A stretch of DNA of 64,000 nt, taken from assembly GCF_964340395.1 (NCBI RefSeq), contig NC_135563.1, positions 1,657,501-1,721,500 of the forward strand, given 5' to 3'. Position 1 is the first letter of the stretch; every line of letters starts with the position of its first letter. The notes under the pieces are model-generated. The model searched no databases, was not told where the DNA came from, and saw only the letters and a list, made by a program, of their open reading frames with translations. The stretch comes from Glandiceps talaboti. Lineage: Eukaryota; Hemichordata; Enteropneusta; Spengelidae. The translations under genes and the position numbers were made by a program. Below are positions 53,303-64,000 of this stretch, piece by piece.

Positions 53303-53965
53303 CAATCTGATCAAAATCCGATGTAGATGTCGGCTAATTATTCATTGCTATTTTACCTTCGTTATTTTGCCTGAATTGACCTTCGTGGTACATGTTTACG
53401 TTTTTATCCTGATCGTCGCCTCTACATGATCTGAACTGGCGCTCATGCCCACGCCGTTGCGTCTTACTGAAGACAGTTTATAGTGTATGCAATGCAATGC
53501 GAAGCGACCGAAAGTTTCACGATAAGGACGTTATTTAGAAATTATTTCTTAAATTTCCCCTTTTCTGAGTTCATATAACACAACTGTGGCAATTATTTCT
53601 ATGAATCGTACAATACTTCATGACTACTTTACGTTCGAGGAGAAGCGTACTACGTTCGCTGAGAAAAAACATGAACACTACCGGGGGAAACGCGTTCCAA
53701 TGTAGCTAACATGTACATAAGACGAAATGCATAGAGGTACATCTAAACAAGAATTCTTTAATTACCGTAAATATATAGCAATGCAATCACTGAATGTTTT
53801 TACAGTTGTAATACTTCGTACGTTGTCAGTTGCCTGTGTGCACAAGTAACGCCAATGCGTATACCCATGACAGTTCAGATTTAGAAGGTCAATTCAGGCA
53901 AAATAACGAAGGTAAAATAGCAATGAACTATTAGCCGACATCTGCATCGGATTTTAATCAGATTG
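53303..53965. mobile_element. 663-bp MITE with 82-bp TIRs, Mutator-like
   Basis: Left arm 53303-53384 begins CAATCTGATCAAAATCCGATG. The right arm 53884-53965 is its reverse complement with only a few differences. GGATGTAAC occurs immediately outside both ends (53294-53302 and 53966-53974), a 9-bp target-site duplication. Long TIRs plus a 9-bp duplication are the hallmark of Mutator-like (MULE) elements. No transposase frame lies inside, so it is non-autonomous. Confidence 0.85.
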
Positions 53966-54145
53966 GGATGTAACCTGCACTTTGAGATAAGAGATAAAAC
54001 AAACTCGTGGCGTAAGTGACCTCTACTGGCAAGGGAGAGAAGAAAACAAGTTTTATATCACCACAAAAAACAACAAGTCCCGGTAATCAGTCAATTTATC
54101 AATCACACAAAAATAAGTTACATTTCACACAGAATTGATCATTCA

Positions 54146-54490
<345 letters not shown>

Positions 54491-55471
54491 TTACATACTC
54501 GCTGTTCCCTGTGGTGATTTCTGCGAGTATATCATAAGTCCAAATTCTATTGCCGATTTAGACTTAGATAAAAGTAAAAGCTCAACTATAGTAGCTGTTG
54601 AAGGTCGATATCAAAATGCCTCTTATCACAGACAAGTAAAACTTGACTTGTCTATGCTCTAATTAATGATACCGTCTGTACAAAACACAGGAACAGGCCA
54701 GGCCAAGTCAGGTATCAACTGAATAATTTTTTTGGTTTCACATTCAGATCCATGTGAATCCGTCATTATATTTGGTGCAGATTTTCAATGAGTTGTCAGA
54801 TTATTTTTTGTCAGCAATTCGCTATCAGTTATCTTTGTTTACAAAATCGGCACATAATTAGTGGTTCTGGAAATTACATTTTCACATAGATTTCACACTC
54901 GTTCTTGTTGTTTGTACTAGGAGCATTCAAGAGTTCCCAACTGCAGAATGTTGTACATGAAAAACAAAAAAGATTGCAGACACTCATATAGGAAATTAGT
55001 CGAATTTCACACAGTTTCAGTATTTATTGATAACATTATTGCAATATGTTTAGGACAAGAATGTACCATAATGGCTTGGCTAAATGAAGTGACAAGTGCT
55101 CATTCAAGAACAAGTTGGAATGATTAGTCCATGTGTGTCATCCCCGAAGATAACTTAACGATCGAGCAGATGACTGTGTTTGACGACTCGAAATCTGTCA
55201 ACCTAACTCAGGGGGTAAACCTTTGGCAGTTTGCCAAACTTGATTTTAAAAAAATCATGGAAATTAATGCCCTCCATACATCCTAAATTTTGTTGAGATG
55301 TCTACGTAAACGCGTTCTAGATGAAAAGGTCAAAGGTTATTCAGTGGGCAATATAACATGTATATAGTAATAGTCATTAGAATTTAACAGTTCAAACATT
55401 GTGTGTAATAATAAGAATACTTCAAAGTTAGCCTTATATTCAGTCTGTTTTATATGAATGTTCAAAATTAC
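54491..55471. other. Low-copy DNA, no gene called
   Basis: The frame 54491-54662 (plus), with DFCEYIISPNSIADLDLDKS, has ordinary-looking composition but no splice partner or recognised family. Nothing else stands out. Confidence 0.35.
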
Positions 55472-55573
55472 GGTTACCCAGACTCTTGCCGTTGAGCGCT
55501 CCACTGCTAGCAGGGTAAAATGGTGTACCCCTGATGGTGGTGGAGCCCACAATGGCGAAAGTCTGGGTAATCC
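55472..55573. repeat. ~100-bp foldback beside the large palindrome
   Basis: GGTTACCCAGACTCTTGCCG (left) pairs with GGCGAAAGTCTGGGTAATCC (right), and CGCTCCAC with GTGGAGCC further in. Its right arm is shared with the outer end of the following palindrome. Confidence 0.7.
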
Positions 55574-55915
55574 ACAGGGTGCTCAGGCTCATTTAGTTCT
55601 GTTTACAAATATAAACAAAACAAAATAAACATACAAGTAAACAAACAAACAAAAACATATAAACAAGTAAACAAACAAACAAAATAAACTGACAAATGAG
55701 TAGATACATACCTGAGTAAACGACAACAAACCAACGAACAACCAAACACTGCCCCCCCCCCCCACCGAAATGGTCACATATGGAAATAACCCATATGTGA
55801 CCATTTCGGGGGGGGGGGGGGGCAAAGTTTGGTTGTTCGTTGGTTTGTTGTCGTTTACTCATGTATGTATCTACTCATTTGTCAGTTTATATTGTTTGTT
55901 TGTTTGTTTACTTGT

Positions 55916-55978
<63 letters not shown>

Positions 55979-56101
55979 TGTGTTTGTTTGTTTGTTTGTT
56001 TGTTTTTGTCTGGTTGTTTGTTTGTTTACTTGTATGTTTATTTTGTTTTGTTTATATTTGTAAACAGAACTAAATGAGCCTGAGCACCCTGTGGGTAACC
56101 G
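55557..56101. repeat. ~540-bp palindrome with microsatellite-expanded arm
   Basis: The outer ends GGGTGCTCAGGCTCATTTAG and CTAAATGAGCCTGAGCACCC are perfect complements. The centre is at about 55785-55792, with ACATATGG-AAATAAC-CCATATGT. A C run (about 55752) and a G run (about 55808) pair near the centre. The left arm has GTAAACAAACAAAC words. The right arm has the matching GTTTGTTTGTTTAC words but is longer because of an inserted (TTTA)n (about 55912-55978) and (TTTG)n. Open frames here translate the palindrome and are not genes. Confidence 0.9.
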
Positions 56102-56472
56102 AGACTAACATTAAGCCCGTTGCATCAAACGTCACTGAAAGTTGGCACACACAAAAATCAGGTCAGATGATGGGTACATTCTATGCTTGTAATTGTGGAC
56201 TTCCATCTACCATTTATATTATATTCACTTCTTGTATGTGATTGTGATGCAATGTAATTAACAAATAGACTTTTATTGTATTCTGAAACATATCTTGGGA
56301 AACAAGTGCCTGTGTACTGTACTAAACTATAATATATACTATACCCCAGACCACAGAATATATAGTGGTCTGAGACTATAACTCACACCGTGACATGCAT
56401 GGTACATTCTGATCACATTACCTATTGGAGAAGTATATTGATCAACAGTCGAACAAACATACGTAATTCAAG
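56102..56472 (+). promoter_or_regulatory. DPCD upstream region
   Basis: This holds the likely promoter and 5' leader of DPCD. No canonical TATA or CCAAT element is obvious close to the start codon, and no X-box was seen in this stretch. The start codon context is CAAGATGG, a strong Kozak form. Confidence 0.35.
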
Positions 56473-56539
56473 ATGGCGTCCTACAGTACATGGCTTGAAC
56501 ATTTGCAGTCAGCACAGAAAACAGCCTTGGTTCAAGACG
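56473..56539 (+). CDS. DPCD: DPCD, coding exon 1
   Basis: ATGG in strong Kozak context opens a 22-codon exon ending in GACG/GTAATT (phase 1). It encodes MASY followed by STWLEHLQSAQKTALVQD, which matches the conserved N-terminus of DPCD (deleted in primary ciliary dyskinesia), with its WLE.L..AQKTAL.QD pattern. DPCD is a small conserved animal protein of roughly 200 residues, linked to motile cilia and to R2TP-type chaperone assembly of axonemal machinery. It joins in phase to the next exon at 57170. The recognition is strong although the fragment is short. Confidence 0.88.
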
Positions 56540-56859
56540 GTAATTATCTCCCCAGTTCATTAAAGTGTGTCATTTAGACATATATCTGATTACTGTCCCC
56601 CATAAAAGAAATATTTCTCCTTTTTAAAAATTTGTCTGCGTCCAATAATTGATATGAATGATGGTCCGATGTCTCGATCCAGTGCAACGAGGCACTCGAT
56701 AACTCCATCATGTTCAGTGTATTGTTGGTGACCGTTCAATTTACCGAATCGCGTTTATTTGTTTTCACAGTGAACTTCAGACAAAAAAACATTGTAAGTG
56801 TTTTTCAACTGTGCTATATTCATTTCTGTTGTATTTAATGATATCGTGAAGTGACAGGT

Positions 56860-56935
56860 GTAGCCATGGCAATCCAAGTGTATATTAATGCAATTATATG
56901 TTCAGCATCGAGGCTAATGTGGTTGCCATGGCGCC
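56860..56935. promoter_or_regulatory. Two X-box-like palindromes in DPCD intron 1
   Basis: GTAGCCATGGCAAT (56860-56873) and GTTGCCATGGCGCC (56922-56935) resemble the RFX-binding X-box, GTNRCC-N(0-3)-RGYAAC. Each has one good half-site and a degenerate second half. RFX factors control ciliary genes, so the placement is suggestive only. Confidence 0.35.
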
Positions 56936-57162
56936 GTGTACGCTGCTCTGTCAAACAAGATAATACGTACGATTGATGTTAAGAGCGACATAGTACATTC
57001 ACTCACATGTAAGACGGTAATTTCATTCTTATACCAATCAATAAGACAACTATGTAATACTATACCGCTATGCTGTTATAACATAGTATATGTACCCTTA
57101 TCTAGTTCAATTCAGCTTCGTTACTCTGTTAATATACATGTACTTGTACGTGTATAACCTAA

Positions 57163-57850
<688 letters not shown>

Positions 57851-58418
57851 ATGGCGACCCACAATCACGTAAATGTAGATCGCTCGAAAGGTAAGAATTT
57901 TCCTCAATTTCTGTTTCAGACCAATTTTACATTTTCTAATAGTTTGCGTACTGGGAGGAATGAATATAAGAATTAGTATGGAAAGTAATATTTACCATGT
58001 TGTTCAGAGAAATCTGTGAATAACTTCAGCCACTCCGACAGGCATAGACATAACTATAACGTTAACACATAGGAATGCATGGTATAGAGAATGTAGCCTA
58101 GTTGCAGCGAGTACAAAGCTAAATGTTTTTAGTGACATTTAAATTGTTGTGCTAGAGAATGCCATTTGCCATCATCAGTTTTATATGATTTTTATATTTG
58201 AAATATTTAAAAATGCATCTTATTATCTACTTTTTCAGGGTTTTATTCCAGGCACCAGTCATCAGTATTTAATAATGCCTCCAAAGAGAATACGGTCAAG
58301 ATCCTCATTGACTTCAGATCGGCGATCCCATTTTATTTCTTTTCACATTGACAAGGAAAATGTCGATTTCAAGTTTATTAATATAGAGATACAGAACACA
58401 GAACCACACCAAATTTAG
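57851..58418 (+). CDS. Two-exon small protein candidate, unknown function
   Basis: Exon 1 (57851-57890) starts AACATGGCG in good Kozak context and ends GAAAG/GTAAGA. It encodes MATHNHVNVDRSK. Two acceptors are available downstream. With the second (TTATTCCAG, exon from 58252) the frame runs to TAG at 58416-58418, giving 68 residues that include MPPKRIRSRSSLTSDRRSHF. With the first (CTTTTTCAG, exon from 58239) the protein is 50 residues and stops at 58351. AATAAA lies at 58424-58429. The pyrimidine-rich acceptor, start context and polyadenylation signal together support a real transcript, but no family is recognised. It lies in the putative second intron of DPCD on the same strand; alternatively DPCD ends early and this is a separate downstream gene. 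Confidence 0.4.
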
Positions 58419-58423
58419 AACAA

Positions 58424-58429
58424 AATAAA
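58424..58429 (+). terminator. Polyadenylation signal AATAAA
   Basis: AATAAA lies six bases after the TAG of the longer reading of the two-exon candidate. It is followed by a T-rich stretch (TATATTTTTATTTGT). Confidence 0.5.
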
Positions 58430-59076
58430 GTATATTTTTATTTGTCATAAAAAATATGTCAGCTGGTAAATATTAAAAGGGTGAAGAATGAAACTTCAAT
58501 TAACAATTAAAATACAGGCACTGATCACATTCACATAGAAATCAGTTGGTGCATGCCAGAGATATGAGGGTAACTGATGGGCAGATAGACACATGGATGG
58601 AACCAATGTAAAAACTGCATTAATGACCCCTTTGGATGGCGACCTTTGGGGCTAAAAACTACAGATAACTCAAAATAATGTGTAATTGAGCAAAATAACT
58701 TATACCTGAAGGTCTCACAACCAATTAGAATACAAGAATATTGACAGGTTACATAAAATGTCATACACAACACAATGTAATTAGAAACTGTGTAGTGCAA
58801 ATCTGGAAAGTGAAACTGTCTTTACAAAGGAAAATACAAACCAATAATTCCCTCTACTGTTTTTGTTTTGATATTGAAACATGGCCACAGACCGTTTTAT
58901 GTGACACTAAGACAAGTACTGATGTGGTGAACTTTCAGAATAATACAAATAAGAATGCAATGTTTAAAACTGTCTTTCACTACATAGATGGGGGGGGGGG
59001 GTTACTGCTGTTGTAGGATAACATGTAGGTGGTTCAGGTGTGTCTGTGTTGAGCAAAACCTTCTATCTGCTGACTT
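58430..59076. other. Low-copy DNA, no gene called
   Basis: A 91-codon frame (58741-59016, plus) has no recognised pattern. A G run lies at about 58990. Nothing else was recognised. Confidence 0.4.
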
Positions 59077-59182
59077 CAGGGCTCAAAATTAGCGGTAGTC
59101 TCGCGTCAATTGACTACCAGTTTTTCCAAAATGATTACCAAGTTCGAAAACTGGTAGTCATCCTTGACTACCACGAAAATCC
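59077..59182 (+). mobile_element. Orphan transposon end, CAGGGCTC family
   Basis: CAGGGCTCAAAATTAGCGGT is followed by inverted GGTAGTC/GACTACC words, the same layout as the ends of the 47427-48884 element. No partner end with a matching target-site duplication was found. Confidence 0.55.
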
Positions 59183-59669
59183 TGGGGAAGCCAACCCACC
59201 GTATGCATGGAAGGCCTGCTGACAAGTTGGCGATGTAGCATGAACGCTGGACTCTAAAGCTACATGTGATTAGATACGGCTGGCATGTTTGATATTGCTT
59301 ACTTTGTAGTCAATAACAATAGCTTGGCAAAATAAACAAAATACATGTAGCTTATATGTGATGTTACAAATGCCATAACGTGTACTCAAACGCAACACTC
59401 TATTGATTTCATGACTGTTTCATTGTCTTTTCCATGTCACACAGTTGCGATCAAAATGATACAAAACTGAGGAAAGTATACAGAATAAAATCATTCTCCT
59501 ACCACTAATCGTGAATGTAATAGTATTTTACAACTAGTCATTCAATACTATGATACCTCAGTTTAGTGGAAGGATGGAAATTTACATCGTTTATCGAAGC
59601 CCCTAGCCGAGGAGACAAATCCTAGACATAATCAGAATGACTTTCTATGTTTATAGATCGTAACGGATA

Positions 59670-60059
59670 CAGTGTTGCAGCCAGCCTTTTGAAAGAGTGG
59701 GACATAGTGTTCCGAGACTTTCATTTTTCTGGGTCATCATATATTTTTGGGGGACATTACAAAAAAAGCGCCAATGGCATTGTAGCACAACTGTACACTG
59801 TTTTCAAAATATTAACCCACATGCTGACCCATTCTAGATATTTGCTGAATAATGATTATGCAGTTGCCTATCCACCCTATTGTTATCAATGCAATATACA
59901 CGATCATTTGACTGTTCCAATAGGCATGGTCATGTTGCTAAACATATTTGCATACAATTTTAGTGTTGGTCATCTATGACCCGTTACTTCCAAAATTGAG
60001 GGTCAGGTAAAAAAAATGTGTGTCAAATGACCCAAAAACCCCCTCTGGCTGCAACACTG
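59670..60059. mobile_element. 390-bp MITE with 5-bp target-site duplication
   Basis: CAGTGTTGCAGCCAG at the left and its exact reverse complement at the right bound the element. GGATA lies outside both ends (59665-59669 and 60060-60064). No transposase is inside. The open frame at 59647-59979 runs through the element and is probably incidental. Confidence 0.8.
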
Positions 60060-60131
60060 GGATAAGATTTGACAGAACGTGCCTTGGCGCATACCATTTC
60101 TCTCTAGGGTTGGGTCATAGCATGTTATTTA

Positions 60132-60270
60132 AGCAATAACCGCCGCCGAAGGTGGGTATACACGAGATTTTGGTACAATTCGCGACATATAGCACGAGCC
60201 GAATGGCGAGTGCTATATGGAGCGAATTGTACCAAATTCGAATGTATACCCGCCTTTGGCGGGGGTTGCT
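60132..60270. repeat. 139-bp palindromic foldback element
   Basis: Arms of about 60 bp contain GTATAC(A/C)C, TTTGGTACAATTCGC and ATATAGCAC, with few mismatches. The centre is GAGCCGAATGGCGA, close to the GAGGCGACAGCCGA centre of the palindrome at 52467-52608. Confidence 0.85.
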
Positions 60271-60707
60271 ATTATATTATATCAAAATATGTGTATATTT
60301 CTTCTAAATGTGATTCTGTGGTTATTTATATGCCTGAAAAGGCGAATTCGCACGTACAGAAAAAGATCGTCGGTAATAGATCGTCGGGAACGAGCATATT
60401 TTGATGAGTGGATACGTTCATGTCGCCCCCCCCCCCCCACCACACACACACACATTGCTGCATTGCATTGCATTGATAAATTACTCCATTTACATCATAT
60501 AATGCATAACGAAAACGTGTTGAAAACTAGCAACAAAGAAAACGGTGCAAGAGGTCAAAGAAAGTAACAATTTTGTTTGGATATTTACATAAGAACAATA
60601 CAATCTTGTACACTGCTAAAAATAGATGTCTCGGCATTGAATCAGTTGAATCGGAGAAATCTCGTGACAGTAAATCAGAGACGCGACATTACACAGTCTA
60701 CTTTAAT
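60271..60707. other. Low-copy DNA with C run
   Basis: A C run followed by (CA)n lies at about 60426-60454, with a small GCATT repeat after it. No gene was recognised; a short TCGTCGG(T/G)A repeat is present near 60368. Confidence 0.4.
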
Positions 60708-60983
60708 TTAATGGTTAACAAATTGAATATTGACTGAACCTGAAAATGTACAGTTTTGAAATAATCCTGACGCACTTGACTGATCGTTAAAAGTTAAATT
60801 GGTGTTGCTTGATTCAATGAGAGCAGGACACTGAGATGGCTCGTTGCATAGGAGAACTTGTACCTCATCAGCCATGGCCAGTGATGTTGAAGCCACTGAT
60901 CGATCGTTGCTTTCGATCGCATGGTCATCAGTGGAATTATTTGGACTACTGTAACCCAAACTATTGGACAGGATACCTGACAT
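60708..60983 (-). CDS. C-terminal fragment, possible Crypton/DUF3504-like protein
   Basis: A 91-codon minus-strand frame starting at an internal ATG; it is open for at least 14 codons further upstream. It is Ser/Asn-rich in the middle (NSTDDHAIESNDRSVASTSL) and ends SGLFQNCTFSGSVNIQFVNH then stop. That ending, a CTF.GS..I type tail, resembles the C-termini of animal DUF3504 (Crypton-derived) proteins. Assignment is by recognition only. No recombinase core was found beside it, and it is not shown to belong with the N-terminal fragment at 50574. Confidence 0.35.
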   Translation of the reverse strand: MSGILSNSLGYSSPNNSTDDHAIESNDRSVASTSLAMADEVQVLLCNEPSQCPALIESSNTNLTFNDQSSASGLFQNCTFSGSVNIQFVNH

Positions 60984-61012
60984 ACCTTTACTCAGAAGAA
61001 GTGTTAACTTAT

Positions 61013-61058
61013 TGGTAAAGAACGAACACTAGCTTCATTTGGTAAAGAACGAACACTA
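61013..61058. repeat. Short tandem duplication
   Basis: GGTAAAGAACGAACACTA occurs twice about 26 bp apart, directly upstream of the minus-strand frame at 60983. Confidence 0.7.
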
Positions 61059-61078
61059 TTCATATGCTAGTTTAGGGG

Positions 61079-61112
61079 CCCATTTTACCACTGCCAGCCG
61101 TGGTAAAATGGG
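61079..61112. repeat. 34-bp perfect hairpin with CCAAT neighbour
   Basis: CCCATTTTACCAC and its exact complement surround the loop TGCCAGCC. TTATCCAATCAGAATGG follows about 20 bp downstream. The arrangement of hairpin plus CCAAT box resembles that at 50463-50509. Confidence 0.75.
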
Positions 61113-62036
61113 ATTTTACCACAGTTATTATCCAATCAGAATGGCACATAGTAGCATGATATAATATAATTTTTAATTTAAGGGAAACTGAAATGGATGG
61201 TGACTGTGTGTATTTTTTATCGTATGAGGTTTTATCTTTTACAAAGTAAATAATTATAAATAGCATAAATGCTCAGATTTGAGAGCACTTGTGTTATAAG
61301 TTTGACAACCAACCCACACACCCAAAATGGAATGAGCCACGAATCATTACATGTAAACTCTACACTTCATACCATTCAGTGAAATAAACTACAACATGGA
61401 AAGAAAGTACATAATTTTGCTGTGTGACTAGCGATTTAGTTAGTGTTTTGAAGTTTATTTCTGTCAATCTCTCAGTCACGTCCTGTATATTTGTTTGAAG
61501 CCAGTAACTGTTTGGTGTGTGTGTGTGTTTGTGGGGGGGGGGGGGGGTGTTTGTACATGTATACATGTGTGTCTGACTGAATGAATGTAAAATATGTGTA
61601 TATTTATTATGTACGTGTTGTGCCAAAATTTGTGTCAGTTTGAGGTTTCCATGTGGACATTACAAAATAAGAGCTTGGTACACACAATAATCATTTATAT
61701 GATATTTACTTACTATGATACTAGTATGATATTACATGTAGTATTTTAGGACAGGTCAGATGTTTGCATAATATGAATGTCACTAATTTCATGAAAAAAA
61801 CTCAGGTGTTATCAGAACGTTTATTACTTATAATGTTTTGTTTATGCATAGATTATTAAATGCTGAAAAAAAGAATGACTACCAAATCTTCCCTGTTGAC
61901 TACCAGTTTTAAAAAGTGGTAGTCAAAGTGACGACCAACTAAAAAAGTTAATTTCAAGTCCTTGCTGTGTATCTGTTGTAATAACTCCATTGCATCTGAA
62001 AATATAATAAAGTCAAATTCAATTTCATACACACGT
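61113..62036. other. Low-copy DNA with G run and transposon remnant
   Basis: A (GT)n followed by a G run lies at about 61515-61548. At about 61877-61963, GACTACCAG...GGTAGTC words and AATTTCAAGTCCTTG look like a degenerate right end of the CAGGGCTC family. No gene was recognised. Confidence 0.45.
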
Positions 62037-62288
62037 ATGTATGTATGTATGTATGTATGTATGTATGTATGTATGTATGTGTGTGTATGTATATATGTGT
62101 GTATATATGTATGTGTGTGTATGTATGTATGTATGTATGTATGTATGTGTGTGTATGTATGTTTGTATGTATGTATGTATGTATGTATGTATGTATGTAT
62201 GTATGTATGTATGTATGTATGTGTGTATGTGTGTATGCATGCATGTATGTATATGTGTATTATTATATATATATATATATAATAATAC

Positions 62289-62324
<36 letters not shown>

Positions 62325-62518
62325 CATACATACATACATACATACATACATACATACATACATACATACATACATACATACATACATACATACATACATA
62401 CATACATACATACATACATACATACATACATACATACATACATACATACATACATACATACATACATACATACATACATACATACATACATACATACATA
62501 CATACATACATACATACA

Positions 62519-62589
<71 letters not shown>
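62037..62589. repeat. (TATG)n - (TA)n - (CATA)n inverted microsatellite
   Basis: TATG repeats, interrupted by TGTG (62037-62250), are followed by TATTAT(TA)nATAATA and a (TA)n. Then come about 56 CATA units (62321-62546) and another (TA)n of about 22 units. TATG and CATA are reverse complements, so the whole is a ~500-bp inverted repeat. Open frames of up to ~230 codons here are artefacts. Confidence 0.95.
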
Positions 62590-62593
<4 letters not shown>

Positions 62594-63171
62594 TCCACTG
62601 GTATCACAAAGTAAAATCAGTCATACTTGAATCAGGGGCTAAGATTTCCAAGGTTGACCCAGCAGTGTTCTACTGGCTGGATGACAATGACGAAGTAATT
62701 GGATATCTAGCCAGCCATGTAGATGATTTCATATGGGGTGGAACGGTAAACTTTGAAACCAAAGTGATAGAACAGATCAGATCCAAATTCCATATTGGTA
62801 AGGAAGACAGCTGTGCATTCCAGTATGTCGGTATCGGACTAACTACAAGTGGTGCAGAGATATGTCTCGATCAGGAAAACTACACCAATCAACTTTGTGA
62901 AATTGCAATTACCAAGAATAGAGCCATTGATAAAGAGTCGCCACTTACACACAGTGAACAAGAACTACTGCGTAGTAAAGTTGGGCAAATTTTATGGATA
63001 GCCCATCAAAGTCGACCAGATGTATTATTTGATGCTTGTGACTTGGCAAGCAGCATAAAGAATGCAAAAGTAACAGATATCTTGCATGCCAACAAAGTAA
63101 TCAAAAGAGTCAAATCTGACAAGATTCCATTGAAATTTCAACACCTGGATGATGGAGAACTATACATTCTT
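62590..63171 (+). pseudogene. Ty1/copia retrotransposon, reverse transcriptase fragment
   Basis: After the microsatellite, an open frame reads [20 protein letters not shown], then DPAVFYW, and [14 protein letters not shown], the xVDD catalytic box of copia reverse transcriptases (usually YVDD). FQYVGI and [10 protein letters not shown] follow, then the region linking to RNase [28 protein letters not shown] and [13 protein letters not shown]. The pattern suits animal copia-type elements (GalEa/Hydra-like). Everything upstream (gag, protease, integrase, most of the polymerase) is missing, cut off at (TA)n. Homology stops near GELYI before the RNase H catalytic DAS motif. No LTRs were seen. It is a dead fragment, though the 190 codons kept are intact. 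Confidence 0.85.

Positions 63172-64000
<829 letters not shown>

Noticed and set aside
59077-61965. One 2.9-kb transposon from the CAGGGCTC end at 59077 to the AAGTCCTTG remnant at about 61963
   Set aside because: The terminal sequences match poorly, no target-site duplication is found, and other complete elements lie between. Two separate remnants are more likely.

Overview
The window is AT-rich animal DNA with introns (GT/AG splice sites), microsatellites, CCAAT-type and RFX-type motifs and metazoan transposon debris. No bacterial or organellar genes are visible. A DPCD gene fragment, a copia-type polymerase fragment, Crypton-like exon fragments and much foldback DNA suggest an aquatic invertebrate (lophotrochozoan or invertebrate deuterostome). 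The sequence alone does not fix the phylum.

Most of the window is repetitive. Six unrelated satellite arrays dominate it: a 42-bp array (about 100-1256), a 40-bp array (3092-7078), a 59-bp array (7591-11660), a 46-bp array (23415-26260), a 133-bp array of almost 12 kb (31905-43740) and a 151-bp array (44950-49350). Several carry higher-order blocks. The 151-bp array is split by a 1,458-bp transposon with terminal inverted repeats (TIRs) and a 5-bp target-site duplication. Between the arrays lie a ~160-bp two-type repeat that ends twice at a (CT)n tract, a composite dispersed repeat with long G runs (17.9-22.1 kb), and many foldback or MITE-like elements (18.9, 50.4, 52.5, 53.3, 55.5-56.1, 59.7, 60.1 and 61.1 kb).

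Gene content is small. (1) On the minus strand, 31286 to 27361, six exon candidates join in one uninterrupted frame of 174 codons. They sit among at least five decayed copies of the same two exon types, so this looks like a locus built by tandem exon duplication; the product is not recognised. (2) On the plus strand, 56473-57250, are the first two coding exons of DPCD, a cilium-related protein; no third exon was found to the window end. (3) A small two-exon gene candidate (57851-58418), with promoter-like sequence and a polyadenylation signal, lies downstream on the same strand. (4) Two single-exon fragments (50574-50759 plus, 60708-60983 minus) resemble the N- and C-terminal ends of Crypton/DUF3504-type proteins. 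(5) A 5'- and 3'-truncated Ty1/copia reverse transcriptase fragment (62590-63171) abuts a large microsatellite.

Long open frames inside the satellite arrays are by-products of repeat periods and are not called as genes. Homology statements come from recognition of sequence features, not from database searches.
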